Positions 52,301-60,335 of a stretch of DNA of 64,000 nucleotides are shown here, one piece after another (position 1 is the stretch's first letter; the number at the start of each line of letters is the position of its first letter). The translations under genes were made by a program, and so were the position numbers. The DNA is from Herbaspirillum sp. SJZ107. GTDB taxonomy: Bacteria > Pseudomonadota > Gammaproteobacteria > Burkholderiales > Burkholderiaceae_D. The stretch lies in the NCBI RefSeq assembly GCF_006715485.1, contig NZ_VFNH01000006.1, positions 124,001 to 188,000 on the forward strand, written 5' to 3'. The notes beneath the pieces are model-generated. The model was not told the origin of the DNA and did no database searches. It was given only the letters and a program-made list of their open reading frames with translations.

Positions 52301-52516
52301 GCCCTGGTAGCGTCCTTGGGATTCGTACCGATGGCCCTGGCGACAGGCGCTGGAGCGGAGGTTCAACGTCCGCTGGCAACAGTGGTCATTGGCGGGTTGA
52401 TTTCGGCCACCTTGCTGACTCTGTTCGTCCTTCCTGCCCTTTGTGCTCGCTTCGCACGGCCGACGAACACGTCTGCCATGACGGAGAGAGGTAGAACGTC
52501 AGTCTCGAAAAAATGA
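49310..52516 (+). CDS. RND heavy-metal permease, second system (CzcA/CnrA-like)
   Basis: The 1068-residue permease shows LPIDAVPDITNVQVQINTSA and the proton relay LDFGLIVDGAVIIVEN with D421, D427 and E434 in the positions equivalent to CzcA 402/408/415. It has about 20 extra residues around 147-182 of the porter domain, compared with the first CzcA. It is the third gene of the plus-strand operon from 46772. Whether it exports Zn/Cd/Co or Ni/Co cannot be decided; the intervening DIV residues resemble CzcA and CnrA alike. Confidence 0.9.
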   Translation: MIARIVTFAVARRWLVLFTSLLAALAGAVALSRLPIDAVPDITNVQVQINTSAPALSPADVERQVTFPIETALAGIPGLQSTRSLTRHGFAQVTAVFSEDTDIYFARQQVAERLRSAERDLPTGVAPAMGPVATGLGDVYMWTVEFSGRHESGAKTGLQPDGSYVTPEGTRLHNEVEKTTYLRTIQDWIVAPQLKTTKGLAGIDVLGGYVKQYVVMPDPQRLAAAGLTMTALAEGLERNNTSAGAGIVERNGEALTVRADARVTTVDDLSKIVVATRNGTPILVSQVAQVTVGHAVRFGSASESGHEVVLGTAVMRIGENSRTVAAAVDARLKEIARSLPADVIVKPVLDRTRLVDATIHTVAKNLIEGALLVIVVLFALLGNIRAALIAAAVIPITMLLTSAGMLRAGVTANLMSLGALDFGLIVDGAVIIVENALRRLADRQHDAGRVLTKAERLEVVATAAREMIRPSVYGQGIIMLVYVPLLTFQGVEGRMFMPMAVTVILALAFAFVLSLTFVPAMIALWLSKHVEEQENRFVAGTTRRYATWLDRAVARPKLTGGIGVGALGLALLLFTTLGQEFLPTLDEKDVLLQAWRIPGTSVDQSQSMQFAIEKAVAKLPEVKLVFSRTGTAELASDPMPPNGTDTFIILKERSEWPEPGMSKAEVVEKIERAVAVLPGQTYELTQPIQMRFNELLAGVRGDIAVKVYGDDFTTMTQTAERIAAQLRETEGAADVRVEQVAGLPLLDARLDRDAMARVGLTAQDVYGTLAAALAGQEAGIVYEGDRRFEVVVKLPDAVRQDINGLRQLPVPTPAGGFVPLGSVASLVAAKGPNQISRENGKRRVVVQANVRGRDIAGVVQEAQARIASQVRLPAGTWLEWGGQFENLERARSRLAIVVPLCFVLILSLLYSAVGSWRKTAIIFTGVPLALVGGVAALWLRGLPFSITAAVGFIALSGVAVLNGLVMVSAIDDLATRMPWERAVREGAVRRLRPVMMTALVASLGFVPMALATGAGAEVQRPLATVVIGGLISATLLTLFVLPALCARFARPTNTSAMTERGRTSVSKK

Positions 52517-52597
52517 GGACGGCTTCGTGCACGCACTCGGAATCTGCAATCACGTAAGCTCGACATCCAGATAACCTACATGAATCAATAGCAAGCT

Positions 52598-53671
52598 ATG
52601 TCCAGCGTTACGATGACCTACTTGGAAAGCACTTTTTCCATTCCCAAGATGGATTGCCCATCCGAAGAAAACTTGATCCGCATGGCACTTGGCAACCGTT
52701 CTGGCATTCGATCGTTAATGTTCGATCTATCCAAACAGGAACTTACGGTGGTACATCTGGGTGAAGCGGAAACGATATTGAGTCGGCTGCGCCCGCTGAA
52801 CCTGGGCGCTGTACTCAAGGCTTCACAACCAGCTTTGACTCCTGAAAGTTCGTCCTCGGAAGGGCCACGATGGGAAAGCGTGTTCACCATTCCCAAGATG
52901 GACTGCGCATCCGAAGAGAACCTCATCAGGATGGCGTGCAACGATGACCTCCACGTACTGTCGATGTCGTTCGATTTGCCGAACAGGGAGCTGAAGGTGA
53001 TGCATACCGGATCGGCCGAGCACGTGCTCGAACTGCTCCTGCCCCTCAGGCTGGGCGCCAGCCTGCGCAGTTCGAGCGCGGCGACCACCGATCCGGATCA
53101 CTCACGGCATTCAAGCGACGAGGATGGGGCGGAGGCGCGGACTCTGCGCCTGCTCCTGGCGATCAACGGCGTCATGTTTTTTGTCGAGCTGCTCGTCGGG
53201 TGGATCGCACAGTCGGCGGGCCTGGTTGCCGACTCGTTAGATATGTTCGCCGACGCTGCAGTCTATGGACTGGCGCTGTATGCAGTCGGCCGTGCGGCGC
53301 ATCTGAAGACGCGGTCCGCTCATATTGCCGGGTGGTTGCAGATGGCTTTGGCGATCGGAGCGCTCAGCGAGGTCGTCCGGCGCTTCGTGTACGGCAGCGA
53401 ACCGCAATCGCTCCTGATGGTGGGTATTGGCCTGCTCGCCCTGGCGGCAAACGTGAGCTGTCTTGTACTTATTACCAAAAAGCGCGACAGCGGCGCCCAC
53501 ATGAAGGCAAGCTATATTTTCTCCGCGAACGACGTTGTGGCCAACCTTGGAGTGATCGTGGCCGGTGTACTGGTGAATTGGACCGGTTCGCCTTATCCGG
53601 ACCTGGTCATCGGTATTATCATCGGCTTGGTGGTCCTCAATGGGGCGCGTAGGATCCTCCAACTGCGCTGA
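52598..53671 (+). CDS. CDF transporter fused to two HMA-like domains
   Basis: The 357-residue protein has two N-terminal HMA-like repeats, TFSIPKMDCPSEENLIRMAL (residues 12-31) and VFTIPKMDCASEENLIRMAC (94-113), each with a single Cys, followed by a six-helix CDF domain with ADSLDMFADAAVYGLALYAV and ASYIFSANDVVANLGVIVAG. The CDF metal site is DxxxD (D215, D219). The repeats resemble CadA's MDCPTEE. It lacks the C-terminal cytoplasmic CDF domain; the protein ends soon after the last helix. It lies after the RND permease and before a MerR gene. Confidence 0.85.
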   Translation: MSSVTMTYLESTFSIPKMDCPSEENLIRMALGNRSGIRSLMFDLSKQELTVVHLGEAETILSRLRPLNLGAVLKASQPALTPESSSSEGPRWESVFTIPKMDCASEENLIRMACNDDLHVLSMSFDLPNRELKVMHTGSAEHVLELLLPLRLGASLRSSSAATTDPDHSRHSSDEDGAEARTLRLLLAINGVMFFVELLVGWIAQSAGLVADSLDMFADAAVYGLALYAVGRAAHLKTRSAHIAGWLQMALAIGALSEVVRRFVYGSEPQSLLMVGIGLLALAANVSCLVLITKKRDSGAHMKASYIFSANDVVANLGVIVAGVLVNWTGSPYPDLVIGIIIGLVVLNGARRILQLR

Positions 53672-53763
53672 ATTCGTAAGCCGTGATTGCTTCCTGTGGC
53701 AGGAAGGCGAAAGAACGAACTCGAATCCTTATGGCTACTCGAGGGCCTAACATGAGGTGTAAA

Positions 53764-54204
53764 ATGAACATGCGAATTGGCGAACTGGCGAAGCTCGCGG
53801 CCTGCCAACCCGAGACGATTCGATTCTATGAGCAAAAGGGGCTAATGCCGGCGCCGATCAGGTCGCATGCGAACTACCGCTTGTACGACGCCAGCCATGC
53901 TGATCGTTTGCACTTCATCCGCCGTTGTCGCGCGCTAGGAATATCGTTGGATGAAGTGCAGACTCTGCTAGGTTTTCAGGATCGGCCGGACATGACATGC
54001 GGCGGAGTGAACGATTTGGTCGACCAGCATATTCTTGAGATCGACCGGCAGATTGCAGACCTTCGTACCCTGCATGCCGAGCTTTCCGAACTGCGTAGGC
54101 AATGCGATTCTGCGCGTCCCGCTGCGCGGTGTGAAATCCTCAAACAACTGGGCGAAACCTCTTCGTCAGACGGTCCCAGAAGTGAACACGTCGCTGAGCG
54201 TTGA
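53764..54204 (+). CDS. CadR/PbrR-like MerR-family regulator, second copy
   Basis: The 146-residue MerR protein has MRIGELAKLAACQPETIRFY, a dimer helix and cysteines at MTCGGVNDLV and RRQCDSARPAARCEILKQL, the Cd/Pb-binding pattern of CadR and PbrR. GAGGTG precedes ATG 53764 (ATG 53770 is also possible). The 90-base gap upstream has CTCGAATCCTTATGGCTACT plus CGAGGGC, a CTCGA...TCGAG dyad that could be its operator. It follows the HMA-CDF gene in the same direction and is a likely regulator of this cluster. Confidence 0.88.
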   Translation: MNMRIGELAKLAACQPETIRFYEQKGLMPAPIRSHANYRLYDASHADRLHFIRRCRALGISLDEVQTLLGFQDRPDMTCGGVNDLVDQHILEIDRQIADLRTLHAELSELRRQCDSARPAARCEILKQLGETSSSDGPRSEHVAER

Positions 54205-54265
54205 AGCAAGCTCGAGCACCATGAAAGGTAACGCGAAAGCTACCCGTGCCGTTGCAGCAACTCTT

Positions 54266-54694
54266 CTACTTCACTTTCCGGGACGACCAGTGGAAATGCG
54301 TAACGACCCATCCCTCACCTTTCTTTTCCAAGACTGCGGTTTCGGTCCCGATTAGGCGAACCGCCGAACCTTTATACGTGCCTTGCGTCTCGGTTTCCTG
54401 GATGACGACGGCCATGTCGCCACCTATCCGCTCGCTTCCTTTCACCACCTTCCGGCTTGTGTTCTTTGCGAAAGCGACATCGGCGGGAAGATGGTGCCCT
54501 GCGTATTCGTCCTTGGACTGCTCGACATGGCCACTCTCGAAGATCTGGACTGCGGGACTGAGTAGCGACAGCGCCTTTGCGGTATCACCGCTGGCGACCG
54601 CTGCATGGTACTCCCCAACGACCTCGGTCGGACTGGCGGCGAAGACGGGAAGTGATGTCACGGCAAAAAAGGCGAGGCAAAACAGTCGGCGCAT
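54266..54694 (-). CDS. Exported SnoaL/DUF4440-like protein
   Basis: A 142-residue protein with a signal peptide (RLFCLAFFAVTSLPVFA) and an NTF2-like fold: SPTEVVGEYHAAVASGDTAK, LSLLSPAVQIFESGHVEQSK, EYAGHHLPADVAFAKNTSRK and GWVVTHFHWSSRKVK. Such cone-shaped proteins bind small ligands, and exported ones occur in copper and metal loci. It converges on the MerR gene. The ligand is unknown. Confidence 0.75.
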   Translation of the reverse strand: MRRLFCLAFFAVTSLPVFAASPTEVVGEYHAAVASGDTAKALSLLSPAVQIFESGHVEQSKDEYAGHHLPADVAFAKNTSRKVVKGSERIGGDMAVVIQETETQGTYKGSAVRLIGTETAVLEKKGEGWVVTHFHWSSRKVK

Positions 54695-54816
54695 CGAGGC
54701 TCCTTATGGACGGAAATTACAAGCCTGACATTACACCAGAGACGGGTAAGCAGCTCAAGATTTTCGCCAGTCCTACCTCCATACTTTGTCGTCCTCGGCG
54801 GCAATTGGATTCCCGA

Positions 54817-55974
54817 TCACGTCCGAACTGCACGAACACGTCCAAATAGCTGCATCTTCAGCCACTGACGCACACGCGGCGTGTTCGACTCAAAAGGCAG
54901 ATAGAACAGGTAAGCGCCGACAACGAGCACCAGATACATGCCGGCGTACATGAGGTAATGGGACAACCGGTAGGGCGAGAGCTGGCCGAGACCCAACATC
55001 GAAGCGAGCAGATGCCCCATCAAGAGGATCACTGGCACGTGCAGCACGTACAAGGTGAATGAAAAGTTCGCGAAGAACCGTCCCGTCCGGTCCAGCCAGT
55101 CCAGCTTGGGCCCCAGGCGGCGCTTGAACTGCATGCTCGACAGGAACAGTACGAACAGCAGGCTGAAAAGTAGGTACTGCGGAAAGCCTTCCGGCGTGAT
55201 GTCGGTTTTACCCTCCAGCCGGATGACGATGGCGCTGCCGACAAACAGGAACAGCAAGGCCCAGCGCCAGAGCGGACCCGCCTCGATCTTCACCCGTGAG
55301 AACGCAGCGCCTAACAGCCATATCGAAAAATAAATCAATATGCTGCCATGCACCAACTGGAAGATGGCGCCGATCGCCAACACCGCCGCGGCCCGTGTCG
55401 CGATTGTCCTGCCGCGAAACACCAGCACCAGAAGCGGGAACAGCAGGTAGTACCAGGTTTCATTGGCGAGGCTCCATAATGGGAAGTTGCCGCCGAACGG
55501 GGGGACGATGAGCGTTTGCAGGCCAATCATGTTCCCGAAAAACGCGCTCATCGAGTACGCCTCGGACGTCGAAAACGACACGCGCGCCGTATCGAGGGCG
55601 CCGATGGCAGAACCTGCAAGCAACACGACGAGGAAAGTCGGCACAAGCACGACCCACAGGCGCGAGACCCGGTCGATCGTGTAATTCTGGAACGCGCGGT
55701 CCGAGTCCAGCTTATTGAGAAAGCTTCCGCCGACCAGCCAGCCACTGAGCACGAAAAAGACGATCACGGCAAGGTAAGCGAATCCGGCGCCGAACGCCAA
55801 GCCCTGAAACAGCAACGGCGGGTTCGTTACTGTGCCGAAGCCGGGATACATCTGGGCACGCAAATGTGCTGCGGCCACCACCAGCGCTGCGAGGCCCCTC
55901 AACAGGGAGATCAACATCGAGTGCCAACAGTCTTCCTGCAGATTCGTCTTTTCGAGAATGGTGATTTTCGGCAT
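54817..55974 (-). CDS. Acyltransferase 3 family membrane protein
   Basis: A 385-residue integral membrane O-acyltransferase with about ten helices, SLLRGLAALVVAAAHLRAQM (with the catalytic His), GWLVGGSFLNKLDSDRAFQN, YTIDRVSRLWVVLVPTFLVV and later GHLLASMLGLGQLSPYRLSH. These enzymes transfer acetyl or other acyl groups onto surface sugars. ATG 55974 follows GAGGCTGTC. It is a lone gene between the metal and copper clusters with no glycan genes near it. Confidence 0.85.
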   Translation of the reverse strand: MPKITILEKTNLQEDCWHSMLISLLRGLAALVVAAAHLRAQMYPGFGTVTNPPLLFQGLAFGAGFAYLAVIVFFVLSGWLVGGSFLNKLDSDRAFQNYTIDRVSRLWVVLVPTFLVVLLAGSAIGALDTARVSFSTSEAYSMSAFFGNMIGLQTLIVPPFGGNFPLWSLANETWYYLLFPLLVLVFRGRTIATRAAAVLAIGAIFQLVHGSILIYFSIWLLGAAFSRVKIEAGPLWRWALLFLFVGSAIVIRLEGKTDITPEGFPQYLLFSLLFVLFLSSMQFKRRLGPKLDWLDRTGRFFANFSFTLYVLHVPVILLMGHLLASMLGLGQLSPYRLSHYLMYAGMYLVLVVGAYLFYLPFESNTPRVRQWLKMQLFGRVRAVRT

Positions 55975-56146
55975 GACAGCCTCGCTGTGTGAACAAACCC
56001 GAATAACGATATAACCCAACCATTGTTGATGTCCTGACTAGTCCCAAGTGCAGTTGACGCCTGCAGGGCCTTGCTGGTCTTATCCGGTCCGAAGCGCCAA
56101 AAGCGCTGCCTTGATGCATTCTCTTGATTTGCGGTACCATGTTTGG

Positions 56147-56527
56147 ATGATGCGCACGATCTTTCGCCTTCTGCTGTGGCTTTCGATCACGGTGCTGTCC
56201 CTGCAGGGCGGCGCTGCGATGGCGGTCGGGCAGCCTGAACAGGCCGTGCACGAAACAGTGGTCATGACCGGCCACCAACACCATCGGGCCGCCGCGCAAG
56301 CGGACGGAGGGCACTGCACCGAGGCTGACTCCAAGACAGTGGTTTCGTCACACGCCAAGTGCGCCGCTTGCGCAAGTTGCTGCGTTGGCGCCTGCGCGCC
56401 TCCAGGACTACTGCCCACCTTCCACGCACCGCCGTTCTCTTCCTCGCTGCACGCTCTTGCGGAAGCCGCGATGACGTCCTTCGTCCCTCCCGCCCTCGAG
56501 CGACCACCACGCCTCGATCTCGTTTGA
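56147..56527 (+). CDS. CopJ/CzcI-like Cys-rich exported protein
   Basis: A 126-residue protein with a signal peptide (LLLWLSITVLSLQGGAAMAV), GHQHHRAAAQ, and the cysteine cluster AKCAACASCCVGACAPPG, ending VPPALERPPR, which is the counterpart of the PERPQW ending of the CzcI-like copies. A promoter-like TTGATG, 18 bases, TACCAT lies just upstream, with TACCAT six bases before the first ATG. It heads the copper block and probably binds Cu. The start is ATG 56147 or 56150. Confidence 0.7.
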   Translation: MMRTIFRLLLWLSITVLSLQGGAAMAVGQPEQAVHETVVMTGHQHHRAAAQADGGHCTEADSKTVVSSHAKCAACASCCVGACAPPGLLPTFHAPPFSSSLHALAEAAMTSFVPPALERPPRLDLV

Positions 56528-56597
56528 TTTTTCCGCGCGCGCTGACGGCGCGCATCCGGGCTGCCTGGTGCAGCCCTCAATCAACACGAAACAAACC

Positions 56598-56921
56598 ATG
56601 AAATTTTCACCCCTGCTGCTGTTCGCAGCTGGCGTGCCGCTGCTCGCTTGCGCGCAAGCGCAGCAGACCTTGCCGTCCGCCGCCGACGCGAATGCGCCTG
56701 TCGCGCCCCTGCAGTACCAATCCGTCTTCGCCAATGTCGTCGCGTCGAAGGAAGCGCCGCAAGCGCCCGATAAACGCTGGGCTCGCGCTAACCGCGTCGT
56801 CCTCGGCGAGGAAGCAGAAGCTTCCGTATCGGGCGAACAGTCCACTGCTGGCGTATCCCAGAAGGTCTCCACGCCAGAACACATGCACGGCAAGCACGAA
56901 CACGAAGGAGCGCACCAATGA
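56598..56921 (+). CDS. Hypothetical exported protein of the copper operon
   Basis: A 107-residue protein with a signal peptide (FSPLLLFAAGVPLLACAQAQ) and a His-rich C-terminus (HMHGKHEHEGAHQ). A conserved middle VAPLQYQSVFANVVASKEAP recalls small proteins placed before copper TolC genes. Its stop overlaps the start of the next gene by four bases (ATGA). The His tail may carry Cu or Zn; no other domain is recognised. Confidence 0.7.
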   Translation: MKFSPLLLFAAGVPLLACAQAQQTLPSAADANAPVAPLQYQSVFANVVASKEAPQAPDKRWARANRVVLGEEAEASVSGEQSTAGVSQKVSTPEHMHGKHEHEGAHQ

Positions 56922-58288
56922 ACTCACCTGTACGACCTGGCCTGCGTCGATTGGCTGTAGCGGTCAGTGCCGCGCTGCTCACAGGCTGCGCGAGCTTTTC
57001 CCAAGACGGCGGACTCGATGATGTCGCCCGGATGACGCAGGAACGCATCGCCCAGCCGGCACCGTTGAAGCGGGACCAAGACTCGCGGGCCGAAGTGACC
57101 GCCCTGCTCGCCAAGCCGCTCACCGCCGACGCTGCGGTGCGCATTGCCCTGCTCAACAACCAGGGCCTGCAGGCGTCCTTCGCCGCGCTCGCGATCGCCG
57201 AAGCGGACTTCGTCCAGGCTGGGCGTCTGCCGAACCCGGGCTTCAGCTTTGGTCGGGTACGCGGGGGTGGCGAGACCGAAATCGACCGGGGGCTGTCCTT
57301 CGACCTGGCAGCGCTCGTGACCCTGCCGGCCCGCACCCGCATCGAACGTCGGCGCTTCGAACAAGCCAAGCTGCAGGCGGCAATGCAGGCTGTGAACCTG
57401 GCGGCCGACACGCGCAAGGCGTATTACTCGGCCGTGGCTGCGGCGCAGGCAGCGGGCTTCGCGGACACGGTACGTGGATCGGCCGAGGCGGCCGCCGAGC
57501 TTGCCGCGCGCATGCGCGCCACAGGCAACTGGAGCACCCTCGACGCCGCGCGCGAGCGCGCCTTCTACCAGGACGCGTTGACCCAGCAGGCACAAGCGCG
57601 CCTGCAGGCCACGACCGCACGCGAGGAACTGGTCCGCCTGCTGGGCCTGTGGGGCCCTTCCCTCGCATTCACCCTGCCTGACCGGCTGCCTGAGCTGCCC
57701 GCGCAGCCAGACCAGCCGGCCAATGCCGAAGCGACCGCGCTGTCGCAGCGGCTCGACGTCCTCATCGCGCGCCAGGATGCGCAGGCGACGGCACAGGCGC
57801 TCGGCCTGACCAAAGCGACCGGTTTCATCAACGTGTTCGATGCGGGTTACGCCAACAAGAGCACGACCGGCGCGCCCCGCGAGAACGGCTACGAGGTATC
57901 GCTCGAGTTGCCGCTGTTCGACTGGGGCGGCGCGCGCGTGGCGCGGGCACAGGCAACGTACATGCAGGCGGTCTACCGTACCGGCGACATCGCCGTGAAA
58001 GCGCGCTCCGAAGTGCGCCAGGCCTATGCGAGCTATCGCACCACCTATGACATCGCCCGCCATTACCGCGACGAGGTCGTTCCCCTGCGCAAGCAGATCG
58101 CGGATGAGGTGCTGCTCCGCTACAACGACATGTTGGCGAGCACCTTCGAATTGCTTGCCGAATCGCGCGAACAGCTTGCGGCCGTCAACGCCTCCATCGC
58201 GGCGCAGCGCGATTTCTGGATCGCCGACACCAATCTTCAGACCGCCATGAATGCAGGCGGCAATACTGATTCAAGGACAGCACAATGA
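56918..58288 (+). CDS. TolC-family outer-membrane lipoprotein (copper operon)
   Basis: The 456-residue outer-membrane factor is a lipoprotein (VAVSAALLTGCASFSQDG, lipobox LTGC) with AAVRIALLNNQGLQASFAAL and SLELPLFDWGGARVARAQAT, the TolC helical repeats. It belongs to the CusC/CopC-type channels associated with multicopper oxidases, and no permease or adaptor is seen nearby, so it may serve elsewhere. It overlaps both the gene before it and the multicopper oxidase after it by four bases. Confidence 0.88.
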   Translation: MNSPVRPGLRRLAVAVSAALLTGCASFSQDGGLDDVARMTQERIAQPAPLKRDQDSRAEVTALLAKPLTADAAVRIALLNNQGLQASFAALAIAEADFVQAGRLPNPGFSFGRVRGGGETEIDRGLSFDLAALVTLPARTRIERRRFEQAKLQAAMQAVNLAADTRKAYYSAVAAAQAAGFADTVRGSAEAAAELAARMRATGNWSTLDAARERAFYQDALTQQAQARLQATTAREELVRLLGLWGPSLAFTLPDRLPELPAQPDQPANAEATALSQRLDVLIARQDAQATAQALGLTKATGFINVFDAGYANKSTTGAPRENGYEVSLELPLFDWGGARVARAQATYMQAVYRTGDIAVKARSEVRQAYASYRTTYDIARHYRDEVVPLRKQIADEVLLRYNDMLASTFELLAESREQLAAVNASIAAQRDFWIADTNLQTAMNAGGNTDSRTAQ

Positions 58289-59676
58289 TTTCCCGTCGAG
58301 ATTTTTTCAAAGGCGCCGGCGCCGTCGCGGTAAGCACTGCCGCAGTCAGCCGTGTGGGCGCAGCATCGCTGCCCGAAGCGATGGTCATGGACAATGCAAA
58401 GACCCATGTGCCGCCGCCACCCGCCACCGGGCGTCCGTTCAACCCGGTCGTGACCCTGAACGGCTGGTCCCTGCCCTGGCGGATGAACAACGGCGTGAAA
58501 GAGTTCCACCTGGTTGCCGAACCGGTGGTGCGCGAGTTCGCTCCCGGCATGAAGGTCAACTTGTGGGGCTACAACGGCCAGTCCCCGGGCCCGACCATCG
58601 AGGTCGTCGAGGGTGACCGGGTGCGTATTTTCGTGACCAATAAACTCCCCGAGCACACCAGCGTGCACTGGCACGGCCAGCGCCTGCCGAACGGCATGGA
58701 TGGCGTGACCGGTCTCACCCAGCCGGGTATCTCGCCGGGTAAGACCTTCGTCTACGAGTTCGTGGCGAAGCGCCCGGGTACCTTCATGTACCACCCCCAT
58801 GCCGACGAGATGACCCAGATGGCGATGGGCATGATGGGCTTCTGGGTGACGCACCCGAAGGACATCGGGCGGTTTGCCGTCGACCGCGACTTCGTCTTCC
58901 TGCTCAGCGCCTACGACATCGAACCGGGCAGCTATACCCCGAAGGTCAACACGATGCTGGACCATAACCTCTGGACCTTTAACAGCCGGGTCTTTCCGGG
59001 TATCGACACGATGCCGGTACGGCAAGGCGACCGTGTGCGCATCCGTGTCGGCAACCTGACGATGACGAACCACCCGATCCATGTTCACGGTCATGAGTTC
59101 GAGGTGACCGGCACCGATGGCGGCTGGACCCCGCCCGGCTCGCGCTGGCCGGAGGTGACCACGGACGTCGCCGTCGGCCAGATGCGGGCGATCGAGTTCA
59201 TCGCCACCGACCCGGGTGACTGGGCCTTCCACTGCCACAAGTCACATCACACAATGAATGCGATGGGCCACAACGTGCCGACGCTGATTGGCGTTGACCA
59301 CCGAGGCATTGCCGAGAAGATCAACAAGATCGTGCCGGATTACATGGTCATGGGCGACAAGGGCGGCTCGATGGGAGGCATGGAAATGCCGATCCCGGAA
59401 AACACTCTGCCGATGATGACTGGCGACGGGCCATTCGGCGGCGTCGAGATGGGCGGCATGTTCACCGTGCTGAAGGTGCGCAAGGACCAGAAGCGTGGCG
59501 ACTACAGCGACCCGGGCTGGTACAAGCATCCGGCGGGTACGGTCGCCTACGAATGGACTGGTCAGTTGCCTGAGCCTGCACGCAGCAGCGATGCTGGACG
59601 CAGCCTGATGCCGGCCACCAGCAAGCCCGACGTCGAGCTGCAGGTGCGCAAACCCTCGGGGCATGCGGAGCATTAA
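58285..59676 (+). CDS. TAT-exported multicopper oxidase
   Basis: A 463-residue cuproenzyme with a twin-arginine signal (MISRRDFFKGAGAVAVSTAA). The copper-ligand stretches are TSVHWHGQ (HWH 128-130), MYHPHADE (HPH 170-172), NHPIHVHGHEF (263-271) and FHCHKSHHTMNAM (316-327), which supplies the type 1 site with the axial Met. It oxidises Cu(I) and possibly phenols in the periplasm. A Met-rich stretch GGSMGGMEMPIPENTLPMMT near residue 370 may add Cu sites. Its start overlaps the OMF gene. Confidence 0.92.
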   Translation: MISRRDFFKGAGAVAVSTAAVSRVGAASLPEAMVMDNAKTHVPPPPATGRPFNPVVTLNGWSLPWRMNNGVKEFHLVAEPVVREFAPGMKVNLWGYNGQSPGPTIEVVEGDRVRIFVTNKLPEHTSVHWHGQRLPNGMDGVTGLTQPGISPGKTFVYEFVAKRPGTFMYHPHADEMTQMAMGMMGFWVTHPKDIGRFAVDRDFVFLLSAYDIEPGSYTPKVNTMLDHNLWTFNSRVFPGIDTMPVRQGDRVRIRVGNLTMTNHPIHVHGHEFEVTGTDGGWTPPGSRWPEVTTDVAVGQMRAIEFIATDPGDWAFHCHKSHHTMNAMGHNVPTLIGVDHRGIAEKINKIVPDYMVMGDKGGSMGGMEMPIPENTLPMMTGDGPFGGVEMGGMFTVLKVRKDQKRGDYSDPGWYKHPAGTVAYEWTGQLPEPARSSDAGRSLMPATSKPDVELQVRKPSGHAEH

Positions 59677-59750
59677 GGCAAAGCACACTAGCAGCATGAC
59701 GGAATGCCGGCATGAACATCGTGTCGGCACACTGCACCACGCCTGGCCTC

Positions 59751-60245
59751 TCAGTTCTTTCGCTCCAGATCCCGGATGTATTCCTTCATTTCGCCAATTT
59801 CCTTTTTCTGTGCAGCGATGATCCCGTCGGCGAGCTTGCGAACCCGCGGGTCGGTAATGTTGGCGCGTTCGCTGGTCAGGATAGCAATGGAGTGGTGGGG
59901 GATCATGGCGCGCATATAGGCCACGTCGCCCACCGTCGCCTGGCTGCGCACCAGCCATAGCGCACCAAGGAATACCACCAGGCTTCCGATAAGGATTCCT
60001 ACGTTGACGCCTTTGTTCGGATACATCTTCCACATGAAAGCAAGCATCACGATCGCCATCGTGGCGCCCATGATGAGTGCCATGAACGCTCTTGTTTCGC
60101 TGAAGAATATGTGGTCGACTGAATAGACATTCAGATACATCAGCCCGAACATGATGATTGTTCCAGCCGCGATCATCTGAGCGAAGGTTGTGTATTTCAT
60201 TGTTGCCATCGTATTGCTGCGGTGGGGTGCAGGCGAATCTTGCAT
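59751..60245 (-). CDS. DUF305 membrane protein
   Basis: A 164-residue protein with three predicted helices (FAQMIAAGTIIMFGLMYLNV, AFMALIMGATMAIVMLAFMW, VGILIGSLVVFLGALWLVRS) followed by a DUF305 segment AYMRAMIPHHSIAILTSERA and IIAAQKKEIGEMKEYIRDL. MIPHH is the DUF305 core, ferritin-like and thought to bind copper. AGGAG precedes ATG 60245. It is a membrane-anchored relative of the DUF305 gene at 60336. Confidence 0.85.
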   Translation of the reverse strand: MQDSPAPHRSNTMATMKYTTFAQMIAAGTIIMFGLMYLNVYSVDHIFFSETRAFMALIMGATMAIVMLAFMWKMYPNKGVNVGILIGSLVVFLGALWLVRSQATVGDVAYMRAMIPHHSIAILTSERANITDPRVRKLADGIIAAQKKEIGEMKEYIRDLERKN

Positions 60246-60335
60246 TGATTTCTCCTTTAAAACGAATCGACGTAAAACAGCGCCGGGTTAACATGACCCG
60301 GCGCCCGATGCTGCCGGTTAGCGCGAGCAAGCCTT

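Noticed and set aside
56924..58063. A 379-codon minus-strand open frame
   Set aside because: Antisense to the copper outer-membrane factor, which has a signal peptide, family motifs and four-base overlaps with both neighbours.
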